Assembly: GCA_913776255.1 (NCBI GenBank)
Contig: CAJYLV010000006.1
Span: 1 to 54,935 of the forward strand
Length of the DNA: 54,935 bases
Reading direction: 5' to 3'
Source: an uncultured Sphingomonas sp.
GTDB taxonomy: Bacteria > Pseudomonadota > Alphaproteobacteria > Sphingomonadales > Sphingomonadaceae
Shown: in pieces, positions 42,462-52,597 of the stretch
Position numbering within the stretch: position 1 is the first letter of the stretch
Layout: each line of letters opens with the position of its first letter
Position numbers and translations under genes: made by a program
The notes under the pieces: model-generated
The model's input: the letters and a program-made list of their open reading frames with translations, nothing else
What the model was told of the DNA's origin: nothing
Databases searched by the model: none

Positions 42462-45400
42462 TTGACCAGTCAGCACCGCTACAAGCGCCATCTGTACGTC
42501 TCGATCAGCCTGATGAGCATGATCGCTGCGGCACCGCTCGCCGCGCAGACCAGTACGCAGACACCGTCCCCCGCCGCCGCCACCGCCGATCAGGACCTGC
42601 CCGAGGGACAGGTCGCCGACATCGTCGTCACCGGCTTTCGCGCCGCGCTGAACAACGCGCTCAACCAGAAGCGGAACGAGACCGCGGCGATCGACAGTAT
42701 CGTCGCAGAAGATATCGGCAAGTTCCCCGACTCCAACTTGGCCGAATCGATGCAGCGCATCCCCGGCGTCGCGCTGTCTCGCGGCGATGGCGGCGAAGGG
42801 CGCAACATCTCGGTGCGCGGGCTGGGCGCGCAATTCACCCGCGTGCGGATCAACGGCATGGAGGGTGTGTCGCAGGTCAGCGGCAGCGACATTCGCGGCG
42901 GAGTCGCGACTGGGCGGTCGTTCGACTTCGTGACCTTCCCGACCGAAATCTTCTCCGCTCTGTCGGTGCGGAAGACGATGTCCGCCGATGTCGAGGAGGG
43001 CTCGCTCGGCGCCACCGTCGACCTGCGCGCGCCGCGCCCGTTCGACCAGAAGAAAGACTTCGTTCTTTCCGGCACCGCGCGCGGTATTTACAACGACATC
43101 AAGAAAGACATTGACCCGCGCCTGTCCGCGATCGTGTCCAAGAAGTTCGGCGACACGTTCGGAATCCTTGGTAGCATCGCGTATTCGAAGCGCCGTATCG
43201 ACGAATATGCCTATTCTGCGGTCGATGTCGTCCCGACCTATGTTTATGGGCAGGCCGCGCCTACGGGTGCTCCGAATGCGGGCGTGATCTTCCCGTTCTG
43301 CACCCCGGTCGGCTACAGCTACAACGGTGCTGCGACGACCAGCCCGGTTCCGGGCTACAGGCAACCCAATGGCGTCGCGATCGGCGCCGATGCGAACAAT
43401 TGCAGCACCGGCAACCCGCGCACCGGTACTGCCGCCGCCTATGACTACATCATGAGCCGCGTCGGCAACGGCCGGCCGGGCGGCGGTGTCTTCCTGCCGC
43501 GTCTGCCGCGCCCGGTGAAGAGTAGTCAGGATCAGCAGCGCCTCGCCGGCACGTTGACGTTGCAATGGAAGCCCAGCGACAACACCGACATTTCGCTCGA
43601 CGGCCTTTATTCACGCTTCAAGGTCAACCGCCTCGACGCTTATTTCGACGCCCGCTCGTTCGGGCGCGCGATCTCGAACAATGGCCAGCCGCTCACCTCG
43701 GTGCGCGAGATCGAGGTCGACGACAATGGCTCGCTGATCCACGGCCTATTCGACGGCGTCGACCTTCGTTCCGAAATGCAGGAGGAACACTTCACCTCCG
43801 AATACCGGCAGGCCAATCTCAACTTCGATCATCGTTTCTCCGACAAGGTCCGGCTGTTCGGTCTGGTCGGCATCAACGAGTCGCGGCTCGACGTGAACCG
43901 GCTCCAGGTCGCGATCGACTCAAACGACACGCGCGACTGGTCGATCGACTTCCGCGACAATCCTGACATCCCCAAGATCGGCTACGGCATCGACACCACC
44001 AACCCGGCGCTGTTCCGCTATGGCCCGCCGCTCACCACCGGCGATCAGCAGGGGCAGCTGTCGAACTTCATCCGCCGCAACGTCATCCTCAGCAAGACCT
44101 TTGAGCTGAACGGTGAATGGGAGGCGGCGCAGGGCTTTACCGTCGTCGCTGGCGGTCAGTATCGCACCAACCGCTACACCGCGCGCGAACGCCAGCTCGG
44201 CACCACCACCCCGCTGACGCTGCCGTCCGGCGTATCGATCGCTGATTTCACCTACACCGTCACCGGAATCGGCAAGAACCTCGACGGGCAATTGCAGGAT
44301 TTCGTCTCGGTCGATCCGACCAAGTTTCGCAACGCGGTGGGTCTCGACAATTACGCCTATTGCAGCATCGAGTGCGCGCGCGGCACCTACGGCGGGGTCG
44401 ATGAGAAGTATAAGTCGGGCTATTTGATGGTCCGTTTCGACACCAAGGATGTGCTGCCGTTCGGGCTGCGCGGCGATGCCGGCGTTCGTTACGTCCACAC
44501 CGATCTCGACACCTATGGGCCGATCACCACCGCGGCGCCGGCCGGCTCAACCTATTCGTCGCGGTTCGTGATTTCGGAGGTGAGCCGCTCCTACGAGGAC
44601 TGGCTGCCCGCGGTGAACCTCGCGCTCGACATCACGCCCGAGCTGATCGCGCGCTTCTCCGCGGCGCGGGTGATGTCGCGGCCGTCCTATGGCCAGTTGA
44701 TCCCGGCTGGCTCCGCCAACCTCGTCATCCAGACCGCGTCGTTCAGCAACCCGTTCCTTGATCCGATCCGCGCCAACACGATCGACGCCGCGCTCGAGTG
44801 GTATTTCGCTCCGGGCTCGCTGATCTCGGTCGGCTATTTCTACAAGAACATCGAGACCTACATTCAGTCGCTGCCGCAGTTGGTACCCTTCCAGGACATC
44901 GGCCTGCCGCTATCGCTGCTGACCGGTACGCAATTGCGCCCGACCGACCTGTTCAGCGTTCAGCGCAACGTCAACACGCCGGGTGGTCCGCTGCGCGGGT
45001 TCGAAGTGAACGTACAGCTGCCGTTCCGCTTCCTGCCCGGCGCACTCAGCAACTTCGGCGCGCTCGGCAATTTCACCCGCGTCCGGTCGAACATCACCTA
45101 TCTCATCGGTGGCGGTCGCACGCGCGTCGCGCCGCTGGTCGGACTGTCGGGCGAAACCGCGAGCGGCACGCTCTATTACGAGGACAGCAAGTTCAGCATC
45201 CGCTCGACCGTCAATTATCGCTCCTCCTTCCTCACCGCGGTGCCGAGCGGATCGGTCGATGCGGACTCGTCGTCGAACGCCAGCTCGATCTTCGTCGACG
45301 CCTCGGCCTCGTACAATCTGACCGAGACCATCAAGCTGATCGCCGAAGTGTCGAACATCACCAACGAGACAAACCGTCTGACGGTCGACACCGTCCGGCA

Positions 45401-45464
45401 GGACCCGCTCTACACCGCCTATTTCGGCCGCACCTATGCGCTTGCCGTCAACTTCCAGCTTTGA
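42462..45464 (+). CDS. TonB-dependent receptor (Caulobacter/Xanthomonas/sphingomonad type)
   Basis: A 1000-residue outer-membrane transporter. A signal peptide (SISLMSMIAAAPLAAQ) is followed by a TonB-box-like DIVVTGFRAALNNALNQKR, the plug start (VAEDIGKFPDSNLAESMQRIPGVALSR) and ISVRGLGAQFTRVRINGMEG. The barrel fills the remainder and ends in ...YALAVNFQL. This group imports large glycans or other carbon sources. The TTG at 42462 is preferred, with GGAGAGGG upstream; an ATG at 42423 would extend the N-terminus by 13 residues. The MFS transporter follows after 13 nt. Confidence 0.93.
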   Translation: MTSQHRYKRHLYVSISLMSMIAAAPLAAQTSTQTPSPAAATADQDLPEGQVADIVVTGFRAALNNALNQKRNETAAIDSIVAEDIGKFPDSNLAESMQRIPGVALSRGDGGEGRNISVRGLGAQFTRVRINGMEGVSQVSGSDIRGGVATGRSFDFVTFPTEIFSALSVRKTMSADVEEGSLGATVDLRAPRPFDQKKDFVLSGTARGIYNDIKKDIDPRLSAIVSKKFGDTFGILGSIAYSKRRIDEYAYSAVDVVPTYVYGQAAPTGAPNAGVIFPFCTPVGYSYNGAATTSPVPGYRQPNGVAIGADANNCSTGNPRTGTAAAYDYIMSRVGNGRPGGGVFLPRLPRPVKSSQDQQRLAGTLTLQWKPSDNTDISLDGLYSRFKVNRLDAYFDARSFGRAISNNGQPLTSVREIEVDDNGSLIHGLFDGVDLRSEMQEEHFTSEYRQANLNFDHRFSDKVRLFGLVGINESRLDVNRLQVAIDSNDTRDWSIDFRDNPDIPKIGYGIDTTNPALFRYGPPLTTGDQQGQLSNFIRRNVILSKTFELNGEWEAAQGFTVVAGGQYRTNRYTARERQLGTTTPLTLPSGVSIADFTYTVTGIGKNLDGQLQDFVSVDPTKFRNAVGLDNYAYCSIECARGTYGGVDEKYKSGYLMVRFDTKDVLPFGLRGDAGVRYVHTDLDTYGPITTAAPAGSTYSSRFVISEVSRSYEDWLPAVNLALDITPELIARFSAARVMSRPSYGQLIPAGSANLVIQTASFSNPFLDPIRANTIDAALEWYFAPGSLISVGYFYKNIETYIQSLPQLVPFQDIGLPLSLLTGTQLRPTDLFSVQRNVNTPGGPLRGFEVNVQLPFRFLPGALSNFGALGNFTRVRSNITYLIGGGRTRVAPLVGLSGETASGTLYYEDSKFSIRSTVNYRSSFLTAVPSGSVDADSSSNASSIFVDASASYNLTETIKLIAEVSNITNETNRLTVDTVRQDPLYTAYFGRTYALAVNFQL

Positions 45465-45477
45465 TCAACAGGTGCCG

Positions 45478-46758
45478 ATGACCGAACAACCACCTGCTCC
45501 GCTCAAGGCGGGCGGCAACATCCGCTGGGTGATCTGCGCGCTGTTGTTCTTCGCGACCACGATCAACTATATCGACCGGCAGGTCATCGGCATCCTCAAG
45601 CCGACGCTGCAGTCGGAGCTCGGCTGGTCCGAGATCGACTATGGGACGATCGTCTTCTGGTTCCAGGCCGCCTATGCGATCGGCCTGCTGGCGTGCGGGC
45701 CGATCATCGACCGGGTCGGGTCAAAGCTCGGCTACGCCGCCGCGATCACCTTGTGGAGCGTCGCGGCGATGGTGCATGCGCTGGTCCGCAGCCCGGGCGG
45801 ATTTGCGATGGCGCGCTTCGCGCTCGGGCTGGGCGAGGCCGCCAACTTCCCGGCCGCGATCAAGTCGGTCGCCGAATGGTTTCCGAAGAAGGAACGCGCG
45901 CTGGCGGCCGGCATCCTCAACGCCGGCGCCAACGTCGGCGCGATCGCGACGCCGATCGTCGTTCCGATGATCGCGCTCACCTACGGGTGGCAGGCGGCGT
46001 TCCTCATCACCGGCGCGCTGGGCTTCCTCTGGCTGGCGGCATGGCTGCTCTTCTACCGCGCCCCCGCCGCGCATCCGCGCGTCGGCGCGCAGGAGCTTGC
46101 CTATATCGCGGCGGATCAGGACAATGATGCCGGCACCGCGCCGATCCCGTGGCCGCAGCTGTTCCGCCGCCGCGCGACCTGGGCGTTCGTGATCGCCAAA
46201 TTCCTCACCGATCCGGTCTGGTATCTGTTCCTCTTCTGGCTCCCCGATTTCTTCGCCAAGCGGCACGGGCTCGATCTCAAGACCTTCGGCCCGCCGCTGA
46301 TCGCGGTCTATCTGCTCGCCGACGTCGGCAGCATCGGCGGCGGCTGGCTGTCCTCGGCGCTCATCAAGCGCGGCTTCAGCGTCAATGCCGGGCGCAAGCT
46401 CGCGCTGCTCGCCTCGGCGATCCTCGTGACGCCGATCGTGTTCGCCAGCAGCGTGTCGAGCCTGACCGCGGCGGTGGCGATCATCGGTCTGGCGGCCGCC
46501 GCGCATCAGGGCTGGTCGTCGAACCTCTACACGATGGTGTCGGATACCTTCCCGCGCACCTCGATCGCCTCGGTGATGGGGATCGGCGGCGCCGCCGGCG
46601 CGGTCGGCGGGATGATCATGGCCAAATATGTCGGGCAGGTGCTCGAGACGGTCGGCACCTATGTCCCGGTGTTCCTGTGGGCAGGCAGCGCCTATCTGAT
46701 CGCGCTGTTGCTGGTCCATTTGCTGGTGCCGCGCCTCGACGGCAAGGCTACCGGCTAG
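45478..46758 (+). CDS. MFS transporter, hexuronate (ExuT/ACS-family)-like
   Basis: A 426-residue inner-membrane transporter with about 12 helices. INYIDRQVIGILKPTLQSELGWSEIDYG is the usual start of anion:cation symporter family members such as ExuT; RFALGLGEAANFPAAIKSVAEWFPKKERALAAGILNAGANVG is the central signature. It follows the TonB receptor in one unit, so it probably imports the sugar acid or keto sugar released in the periplasm. ATG 45478 follows CAGGTG weakly. Confidence 0.9.
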   Translation: MTEQPPAPLKAGGNIRWVICALLFFATTINYIDRQVIGILKPTLQSELGWSEIDYGTIVFWFQAAYAIGLLACGPIIDRVGSKLGYAAAITLWSVAAMVHALVRSPGGFAMARFALGLGEAANFPAAIKSVAEWFPKKERALAAGILNAGANVGAIATPIVVPMIALTYGWQAAFLITGALGFLWLAAWLLFYRAPAAHPRVGAQELAYIAADQDNDAGTAPIPWPQLFRRRATWAFVIAKFLTDPVWYLFLFWLPDFFAKRHGLDLKTFGPPLIAVYLLADVGSIGGGWLSSALIKRGFSVNAGRKLALLASAILVTPIVFASSVSSLTAAVAIIGLAAAAHQGWSSNLYTMVSDTFPRTSIASVMGIGGAAGAVGGMIMAKYVGQVLETVGTYVPVFLWAGSAYLIALLLVHLLVPRLDGKATG

Positions 46759-46769
46759 ACGCCGGTCGC

Positions 46770-46797
46770 CCCGGCCCAGCCGACCGGCTAGTCGGCC
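46770..46797. terminator. Possible bidirectional terminator between MFS and glpK genes
   Basis: GC-rich nested inverted repeats (CCGGCC...GGCCGG and CCGAC...GTCGG) lie in the 29-nt convergent gap and overlap the glpK stop. No T-run is seen, so this is only a candidate. Confidence 0.3.
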
Positions 46798-48287
46798 GGA
46801 TGGGTCAGCGTCTTGGCGAGCGCGGCGTGCCAGCCATCGGCGAGCGCAGCGCGTGCCGCCTCGGCCATCGCCGGCTCGAAACAGGCGCCGCGCGCCCAGG
46901 TCGCCGCCAGCGCGTCGAGGTCTTGCCACACGCCCGTCGCCAGCCCGGCATGGAAGGCGGCGCCTAGCGCGGTCGTCTCCAGATGCTGCGGCCGCTCGAC
47001 CGGGACCTGCAGCATGTCGGCGAGGAACTGGCACAGCCAGTCGTTGGCCGCCATCCCGCCATCGACGCGGATCGTCGCTGGCGGGTCGCCGCCGTCGGCG
47101 ACCATCGCATCGGCCAGATCCATCGTCTGATAGCCGACCGCCTCCAGCGCCGCGCGGGCGAGATGCGCCTGCGTCGACCCCAAAGTCAGCCCGAAGATCG
47201 CACCGCGCGCATCCGGGTCCCAGTGCGGCGCGCCGAGCCCGACGAACGCCGGGACCATATAGACGCCGTGGCTGTCGGGGACCTGCGTCGCCATGTCGTC
47301 GGTGTCGCGCGCATGGGTGATGACCCCGATCCCGTCGCGTAGCCATTTCACCGCCGCCCCGGCGATGAAGATCGAGCCCTCCAGCGCATAGGTCACCTTG
47401 CCGTCGAGGCGATAAGCCGGGGTGGTCAGCAGCCGATGCTCGGACGCGACCGCCTCCTCGCCGGTGTTGAGCAGCATGAAACAGCCGGTGCCATAGGTCG
47501 ACTTGACCATCCCCTTGGCGAAACACGCCTGCCCGAACAACGCCGCCTGCTGGTCGCCCGCCACACCCGCGATCGGGATCGCCGCGTCGAACAATCCATC
47601 GGCGGTGTGGCCGAAGATATGGCTGTTATCGTGCACCTCCGGCAGCATCGCCATCGGCACGCCGAACAGCGCGCACAGCGCCTCGTCCCACCGCTGCGCA
47701 TGGATGTCGTAGAGCAGCGTCCGGCTGGCGTTGGTGATGTCGGTCGCGTGGACGGCGCCACCGGTCAGCCGCCACAGCAGGAAGCTGTCGATCGTCCCGA
47801 ACGCCAGTTCGCCCCTGTCCGCCCGTTCGCGTGCGCCCTCGACGTGATCCAGGATCCACGCCAGCTTGGTGGCCGAGAAATACGGATCGAGCAGCAGCCC
47901 GGTCTTCGCGCGGACGGCGCGCTCATGCCCCGCTTCCTTCAGCCGCGCGCACAGTTCGGCGGTCCGCCGATCCTGCCAGACGATCGCGTTGTGGATCGCA
48001 GCGCCGGTCGCGCGGTCCCAGACGACCACCGTCTCGCGCTGGTTGGTGATGCCAATGCCCGCGATCCCGTCCGCTCCGACGCCGCTTTCCGCCAGCGCCT
48101 CGCGCGCGGTGTCCAGCGTGTCGCGCCAGATGTCCTCAGGGTCATGCTCGACCCAGCCCGGCTGCGGATAATGTTGTGCGAACTCGCGCTGCGAGGTCGC
48201 GACCGGGCGCGTGTCGGCGTCGAAGACGATCGCGCGCGTCGAGGTGGTGCCCTGGTCGATCGCCAGGATATGTTGCGGACCCGCCAC
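46788..48287 (-). CDS. glpK: Glycerol kinase
   Basis: A 499-residue FGGY kinase making glycerol 3-phosphate. Motifs: [15 protein letters not shown] (phosphate 1), [48 protein letters not shown], and [18 protein letters not shown] near the end. Length and motifs are standard. It is the second gene of a glpF-glpK unit, 18 nt behind glpF. Confidence 0.96.
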   Translation of the reverse strand: MAGPQHILAIDQGTTSTRAIVFDADTRPVATSQREFAQHYPQPGWVEHDPEDIWRDTLDTAREALAESGVGADGIAGIGITNQRETVVVWDRATGAAIHNAIVWQDRRTAELCARLKEAGHERAVRAKTGLLLDPYFSATKLAWILDHVEGARERADRGELAFGTIDSFLLWRLTGGAVHATDITNASRTLLYDIHAQRWDEALCALFGVPMAMLPEVHDNSHIFGHTADGLFDAAIPIAGVAGDQQAALFGQACFAKGMVKSTYGTGCFMLLNTGEEAVASEHRLLTTPAYRLDGKVTYALEGSIFIAGAAVKWLRDGIGVITHARDTDDMATQVPDSHGVYMVPAFVGLGAPHWDPDARGAIFGLTLGSTQAHLARAALEAVGYQTMDLADAMVADGGDPPATIRVDGGMAANDWLCQFLADMLQVPVERPQHLETTALGAAFHAGLATGVWQDLDALAATWARGACFEPAMAEAARAALADGWHAALAKTLTHPAD

Positions 48288-48305
48288 GTCTCTCTCCCCA
48301 GAATG

Positions 48306-49100
48306 TCAGTTGCGCGCGCGCGGCGGCAGGTACGGCCGCACCAGATATTGATAGAGCGCCGCGCCGGTGACCCCGCCGACCAGCGGACCGGCGATCGGCA
48401 CCCACCAGTAATGGCCCGGCCCCGGCAGCGCGCTGTCGCCCCAGCCCATCAGCCAGCAGAACAGCCGCGGGCCGAAGTCGCGGGCCGGATTGATCGGCCA
48501 GCCTTCCAGATAGCCCGCCGACGCACCGATGCACGCCACCAGCAGCCCGATGATCAGCGCGCTGGCATTCGCCATCGGGGCCTGGGTGTTGAATTCGTCG
48601 GTGATCGCGAAGATGCCGAGCAGCAGGATCGCGGTCAGCACCACTTCGTCCCAGAAGGCGTGGAGCGGCGTGATATGCGCACCGGGCGCGGTGAAGAACA
48701 CGCCTGCCGCGCCGCCGGCGGCGCGGGTCAGCCCGTGCGCGCTGTTATAGGCTTCGATCACCGGGCCGAACAATTTGTAGACCAGCGCCGCGCCGATCAT
48801 CGCGCCGACGATCTGCGCCGCCACGTACGGCAGCACCTTGCGCTTCGGAAAGTCGCGGAAGATCGCGAGCGCCAGCGTCACCGCCGGATTGGCGTGCGTT
48901 CCCGATACCGCCCCCGTCACGTAGATCGCCAGCGTCACCGCCAGCCCCCAGGCGATGCACACGCCCCAGTAAGCGGTCGCATAGGGACTGGGATCGTAGA
49001 GGATCAGCATCGCCGCCGCGGAATTGCCGAGCGTGATGATGATCGTCACCGCCAACGCCTCGGCGATCAACTCGCCCCTGAAGCCATGCTGCCCGGTCAC
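48306..49100 (-). CDS. glpF: Aquaglyceroporin (MIP family)
   Basis: A 264-residue channel with six helices and two NPA motifs: GTHANPAVTLAL and WPINPARDFGPRLF. The D after the second NPAR and the presence of glpK downstream mark it as a glycerol facilitator rather than a water-only aquaporin. It is divergent from glpD, with a 126-nt gap that holds no clear operator; no GlpR gene is in the window. Confidence 0.94.
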   Translation of the reverse strand: MTGQHGFRGELIAEALAVTIIITLGNSAAAMLILYDPSPYATAYWGVCIAWGLAVTLAIYVTGAVSGTHANPAVTLALAIFRDFPKRKVLPYVAAQIVGAMIGAALVYKLFGPVIEAYNSAHGLTRAAGGAAGVFFTAPGAHITPLHAFWDEVVLTAILLLGIFAITDEFNTQAPMANASALIIGLLVACIGASAGYLEGWPINPARDFGPRLFCWLMGWGDSALPGPGHYWWVPIAGPLVGGVTGAALYQYLVRPYLPPRARN

Positions 49101-49226
49101 GTGCTGCCCTCCCCGCCCGGCGCCTCGTCCGGGCGCTGGCTGCTACCTTCCTGTGTTTGTAAGCGAGGTCAATGCCGCTTTGAAGCACGGACCGAACTTG
49201 CCATATGTCGGCGCGTCGCAACCGTG

Positions 49227-50756
49227 ATGAGGCGCCTTCCCGTGCAGCAACCGAACCGAGCCGATGACGTCGACCTGCTGATCGTCGGCGGTGGGATCAA
49301 CGGCACCGGGATCGCGCGCGATGCGGCCGGGCGCGGGCTGTCGGTGCTGCTCGTCGAGCAGGACGATCTCGCCAGCCATACCTCATCGGCGTCGACCAAG
49401 CTGATCCACGGCGGACTGCGCTATCTCGAATATCGCGAGTTCCGGCTCGTCCGCGAGGCACTGATCGAACGCGAGCGACTGTGGCGGATGGCACCGCATA
49501 TCATCTGGCCCCTGGAGTTCGTGCTTCCCCAGAGCAATTCGCCGCGACCGGCGTGGCTCGTGCGGCTCGGGCTGTTCCTGTACGACCATCTCGGCGGGCG
49601 CGAGCGGTTGCCCGCCACCCGCACCGTCGCGCTCGATCGCGATCCGGTCGGGCGCGGGCTGAAGCCCGGCAATCCCAAGGCGTTCGTCTATTCGGACTGC
49701 TGGGTCGAGGACAGCCGGCTGGTCGTGCTGAACGCGCGCGACGCCGCCGATCGCGGCGCGACGATCTTGACCCGCACCCGACTGGTCGATGCCCGACGGG
49801 ACGGCGACGGCTGGCACGCGACAATCGCGGATGCCGCCGGACAGCGCCCGGTCCGCGCACGCGCGGTCGTCAACGCCGCCGGGCCGTGGGTCGCCGACGT
49901 GCTCGGCAAGGTACCCGATGCGCGACGCGACCGCGGCGTGCGGCTGGTCAAGGGCAGCCATATCGTCGTGCCGCGGCTCTATGACGGCGCGCATGCCTTC
50001 CTGCTCCAGAATCCCGACCGGCGGGTGGTGTTCGCGATACCCTATGAGCAGCATTACACACTGGTCGGAACCACCGACGAGGCATGGCAGGGTGCGCCGG
50101 GCCGGGCGACCATCGATGCGCAGGAAACCGACTATCTGCTCGGGACGATCGACCGCTACTTCGAGCGGCCGGTGTCGCGCGACGCGATCGTCTGGAGCTA
50201 TTCCGGAATTCGCCCGCTCTACGACGATCATGCCGCGAATGCCTCCGCGGTGACCCGCGATTACGTCCTCGATCTCGATACGGATGCCGACAAGGCACCG
50301 ATGCTCAGCATCTTCGGCGGCAAGATCACGACCTATCGCAAGCTGGCCGAACACGCCCTTCAGGAACTCGCGCCGTTTTTCCCGCACGCCGGACCGGCAT
50401 GGACCGCCGGCGCGTCGCTTCCCGGCGGCGACATCGCCGATGCGGCGTTCGAGGCTTACCTCACCGCGCTCCGGCACCGCTACCCGGCGCTCCCGGGACC
50501 GCTTCTGCGCCGTCTCGCCCGCGCTTACGGTACTCGCACCGAGCGATTGTTGGGGGATGCGGTCGACGTCGCCGCCTTGGGCGAGGATCTGGGTGGCGGG
50601 CTTTTCACCCGCGAGGTCGATTATCTGCGTGACGTCGAATGGGCGCGCTCAGCCGACGACGTTCTGTACCGCCGCAGCAAGCTCGGCCTGCATGTCCCGC
50701 CGGGCACCGCCGGGAGGGTCGACGCCTATCTGGAGCGCTCCGGCATCGCTCAGTGA
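49227..50756 (+). CDS. glpD: Glycerol-3-phosphate dehydrogenase, aerobic
   Basis: A 509-residue FAD enzyme at the inner membrane that passes electrons to quinone and yields dihydroxyacetone phosphate. DLLIVGGGINGTGIARDAAGRGLSVLLVEQDDLA is the FAD-binding start; STKLIHGGLRYLEYREFRLVREAL is the DAO/GlpD signature, with SYSGIRPLYDD and FGGKITTYRKLAEHAL later. ATG at 49227 is chosen because the frame runs far upstream inside glpF/glpK antisense. It converges with the PilZ gene and overlaps it by 7 nt. Confidence 0.95.
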   Translation: MRRLPVQQPNRADDVDLLIVGGGINGTGIARDAAGRGLSVLLVEQDDLASHTSSASTKLIHGGLRYLEYREFRLVREALIERERLWRMAPHIIWPLEFVLPQSNSPRPAWLVRLGLFLYDHLGGRERLPATRTVALDRDPVGRGLKPGNPKAFVYSDCWVEDSRLVVLNARDAADRGATILTRTRLVDARRDGDGWHATIADAAGQRPVRARAVVNAAGPWVADVLGKVPDARRDRGVRLVKGSHIVVPRLYDGAHAFLLQNPDRRVVFAIPYEQHYTLVGTTDEAWQGAPGRATIDAQETDYLLGTIDRYFERPVSRDAIVWSYSGIRPLYDDHAANASAVTRDYVLDLDTDADKAPMLSIFGGKITTYRKLAEHALQELAPFFPHAGPAWTAGASLPGGDIADAAFEAYLTALRHRYPALPGPLLRRLARAYGTRTERLLGDAVDVAALGEDLGGGLFTREVDYLRDVEWARSADDVLYRRSKLGLHVPPGTAGRVDAYLERSGIAQ

Positions 50757-51073
50757 ATGAGCCCGTGACGGCTGACGAGCGCGTTGAAAGCATCGGCGGA
50801 GAGCGGCGAGGCGAAGACGCACCCCGCGACGAGATCGTCCGCCCACACAACCATCGCGGCGATCATCCCGAGCCCCGGCAGGTTCAGCCAGATCGGCTGA
50901 TTGCGGTCCATGCTGGAAAAGGTCAGCAGCCGGCAGCCATGTTCCGACAGGTCGACGACCTTACACAACGTCCGCGCCATGCCACTCTGCTCGGCCGGCG
51001 TGTCGAGTTCGAGTCGCGCGCGCTTGCTGCGGCGGAAGGGGCGAGCGGCTGGGGTATATTCGGCTGCGAACAT
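50750..51073 (-). CDS. PilZ-domain protein
   Basis: A 107-residue single PilZ domain, a likely cyclic-di-GMP receptor. The RxxxR motif is RSKRARLEL and the second motif is DLSEHGCRL, followed by the beta-barrel (PIWLNLPGLGMIAAMVVWADDLVAGCVF). Similar stand-alone PilZ proteins are frequent in sphingomonads. It overlaps the end of glpD tail to tail. Confidence 0.85.
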   Translation of the reverse strand: MFAAEYTPAARPFRRSKRARLELDTPAEQSGMARTLCKVVDLSEHGCRLLTFSSMDRNQPIWLNLPGLGMIAAMVVWADDLVAGCVFASPLSADAFNALVSRHGLIH

Positions 51074-51096
51074 GGCGGCGACCCTACGCCGCCATG

Positions 51097-51113
51097 CTTA
51101 ACGCAACGTTAAG
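51097..51113. terminator. CTTAACG-CAA-CGTTAAG hairpin behind rpmE
   Basis: A 7-bp stem with a 3-nt loop directly downstream of the rpmE stop on the minus strand and upstream of the PilZ gene start. It could end the rpmE message or be part of the PilZ promoter zone. Confidence 0.35.
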
Positions 51114-51123
51114 GCTGTCGCAC

Positions 51124-51354
51124 TTACTTGCGCAGCGTCAGCCCGCCACCGAAGCGCTTGTTGAAGCGCGCGACCTGGCCGCCCGCATCGAGCACCTGAC
51201 CACGGCCGCCGGTCCATGCCGGGTGCGCCAGCGGATCGATTTCCAGCGTCATCGTGTCGCCTTCCTTGCCCCAGGTGGAGCGGGTCTCGTACACGGTGCC
51301 GTCGGTCATCTGGACCTTGATCATGTGATAGTCGGGATGCGTGTCTTTCTTCAT
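51124..51354 (-). CDS. rpmE: 50S ribosomal protein L31
   Basis: A 76-residue protein with the L31 start [20 protein letters not shown] and the [11 protein letters not shown] segment. The zinc-binding CxxC pairs of the classical type are missing (no Cys at all), the zinc-independent version usual in alphaproteobacteria. It lies 92 nt behind fabZ and probably has its own promoter. Confidence 0.95.
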   Translation of the reverse strand: MKKDTHPDYHMIKVQMTDGTVYETRSTWGKEGDTMTLEIDPLAHPAWTGGRGQVLDAGGQVARFNKRFGGGLTLRK

Positions 51355-51446
51355 GGTCGTGCTCCGAAATGGCTGGTTCCGACCAGCCTGGAAGGAAGGC
51401 GCGCGCCTAATCGAAACGCGCGCCGAAGTCAAAGCCTGTGGCGGGA

Positions 51447-51938
51447 TCAGCCGCGCTTCGGCGGGTCCGCGATCATGGCGGTGAAATTGGCTTCCGCGGC
51501 CACCTGACCGTCGATCTTCGCGACCCCGGCGAATTTGCACACCGACGAGCGCTTCTGGACGAACTCGACCTCGAGCGACAGCAGCACGCCGGGCTCCACG
51601 GGCTTGCGGAACTTTGCACCGTCGATCGCCATGAAATAGACCAGCTTGCCCGATCCGGCGAGCCCGAGGCTCTCGACCGCCAGCACGCCCGCGGCCTGCG
51701 CCAGCGCCTCGACGATCAGCACCCCCGGCATGATCGGACGACCCGGGAAATGCCCCTGGAAGAAGCCCTCGTTGATCGTCACCGCCTTGATCGCGCGGAT
51801 CGAGCGATCGCGCACGATCTCCTCGACCCGGTCGACCAGCAGCATCGGATAGCGATGCGGCAGCGCCTTCATGACGTCGACGATGTCGAGCGGGCCGATC
51901 GGCCCGCCCGTCGTCGTGTCGGTGACCGTCTCGGTCAC
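51447..51938 (-). CDS. fabZ: 3-hydroxyacyl-ACP dehydratase
   Basis: A 163-residue hot-dog-fold enzyme of fatty-acid synthesis. The catalytic His is in [13 protein letters not shown] and the Glu in [23 protein letters not shown] 51938 overlaps the skp stop (GTGA). The position after bamA-skp is the usual one (lpxD is absent between them here). Confidence 0.96.
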   Translation of the reverse strand: MTETVTDTTTGGPIGPLDIVDVMKALPHRYPMLLVDRVEEIVRDRSIRAIKAVTINEGFFQGHFPGRPIMPGVLIVEALAQAAGVLAVESLGLAGSGKLVYFMAIDGAKFRKPVEPGVLLSLEVEFVQKRSSVCKFAGVAKIDGQVAAEANFTAMIADPPKRG

Positions 51939-52597
51939 CGGCCGGTCGGGGCGCGGGTCGTCGCCGCCGGGGCGGCCGGAGCGGTCGCCGCCGCGGCAGG
52001 CGCGCCCTCGCCCTGCTGGCCCGGCTGCCAGTTGGCGGGCGGGGTGATCCCGACCGTCGGCACCAGCCGATCGAGCTCGGCGGTGATCGCCGAGGTGATG
52101 TCGGTGGTCGGCTGCGCGAACAGCGCGGCGTTCGGACGCAGCAGCAGGCTGACGTTCTTGGCGCGGACCGCACCGTTCACCGCGTCCGGCAGCTTGGCCG
52201 AGATCTGCTCGATTGCATAGGCCTGCGCCCGGCTCGCCGGCGCGGTCAACCGCTGCAGCTCGGCATTGGCGGTCTGCTCGCGCGTCTGGATCGCCTGCGC
52301 CTGCGTGCGCAGCGACGCTTCGGTGGCGCCGGGGGCGGCGGCGGCCTTCTGATAGGCGGCGACCAGCGGCTGCAGCTCGGTGGTGATCGCCTGGCGGCGC
52401 GTGTTGGCCTGATCCAGCTGCGCCTTGTAGGTCGTCTGGATCTGGGTGCGCGCGGTCGCCCATGCCTTGGAATTGGCGACCGCCGCCTCGGGATCCCCGA
52501 CGGCGATGCCGGCGACCTGCGCGGTGGCGGTGGCGGCGGTGAACGCGCCCGGCGTCACGAGCGCCGCGGCGAGCAGGAGGTGCTTGAAGTTGGTCAT
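51935..52597 (-). CDS. skp: OmpH/Skp family periplasmic chaperone
   Basis: A 220-residue protein with a signal peptide ([27 protein letters not shown]), then [19 protein letters not shown] and a long coiled coil ([25 protein letters not shown]), the Skp layout for holding outer-membrane proteins. The last ~30 residues are a disordered Ala/Pro/Thr tail that shorter Skp proteins lack. It overlaps both bamA (ATGA) and fabZ. Confidence 0.9.
   Translation of the reverse strand: MTNFKHLLLAAALVTPGAFTAATATAQVAGIAVGDPEAAVANSKAWATARTQIQTTYKAQLDQANTRRQAITTELQPLVAAYQKAAAAPGATEASLRTQAQAIQTREQTANAELQRLTAPASRAQAYAIEQISAKLPDAVNGAVRAKNVSLLLRPNAALFAQPTTDITSAITAELDRLVPTVGITPPANWQPGQQGEGAPAAAATAPAAPAATTRAPTGR

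Noticed and set aside
47436..49226. Long plus-strand open frame antisense to glpK and glpF, in frame with glpD
   Set aside because: Arg/Asp-rich translation typical of a shadow frame; glpD homology starts only at 49227.
49101..49226. GlpR or CRP operator in the glpF-glpD gap
   Set aside because: Only a weak GC-rich 6-bp inverted repeat is visible; no motif that I can name.
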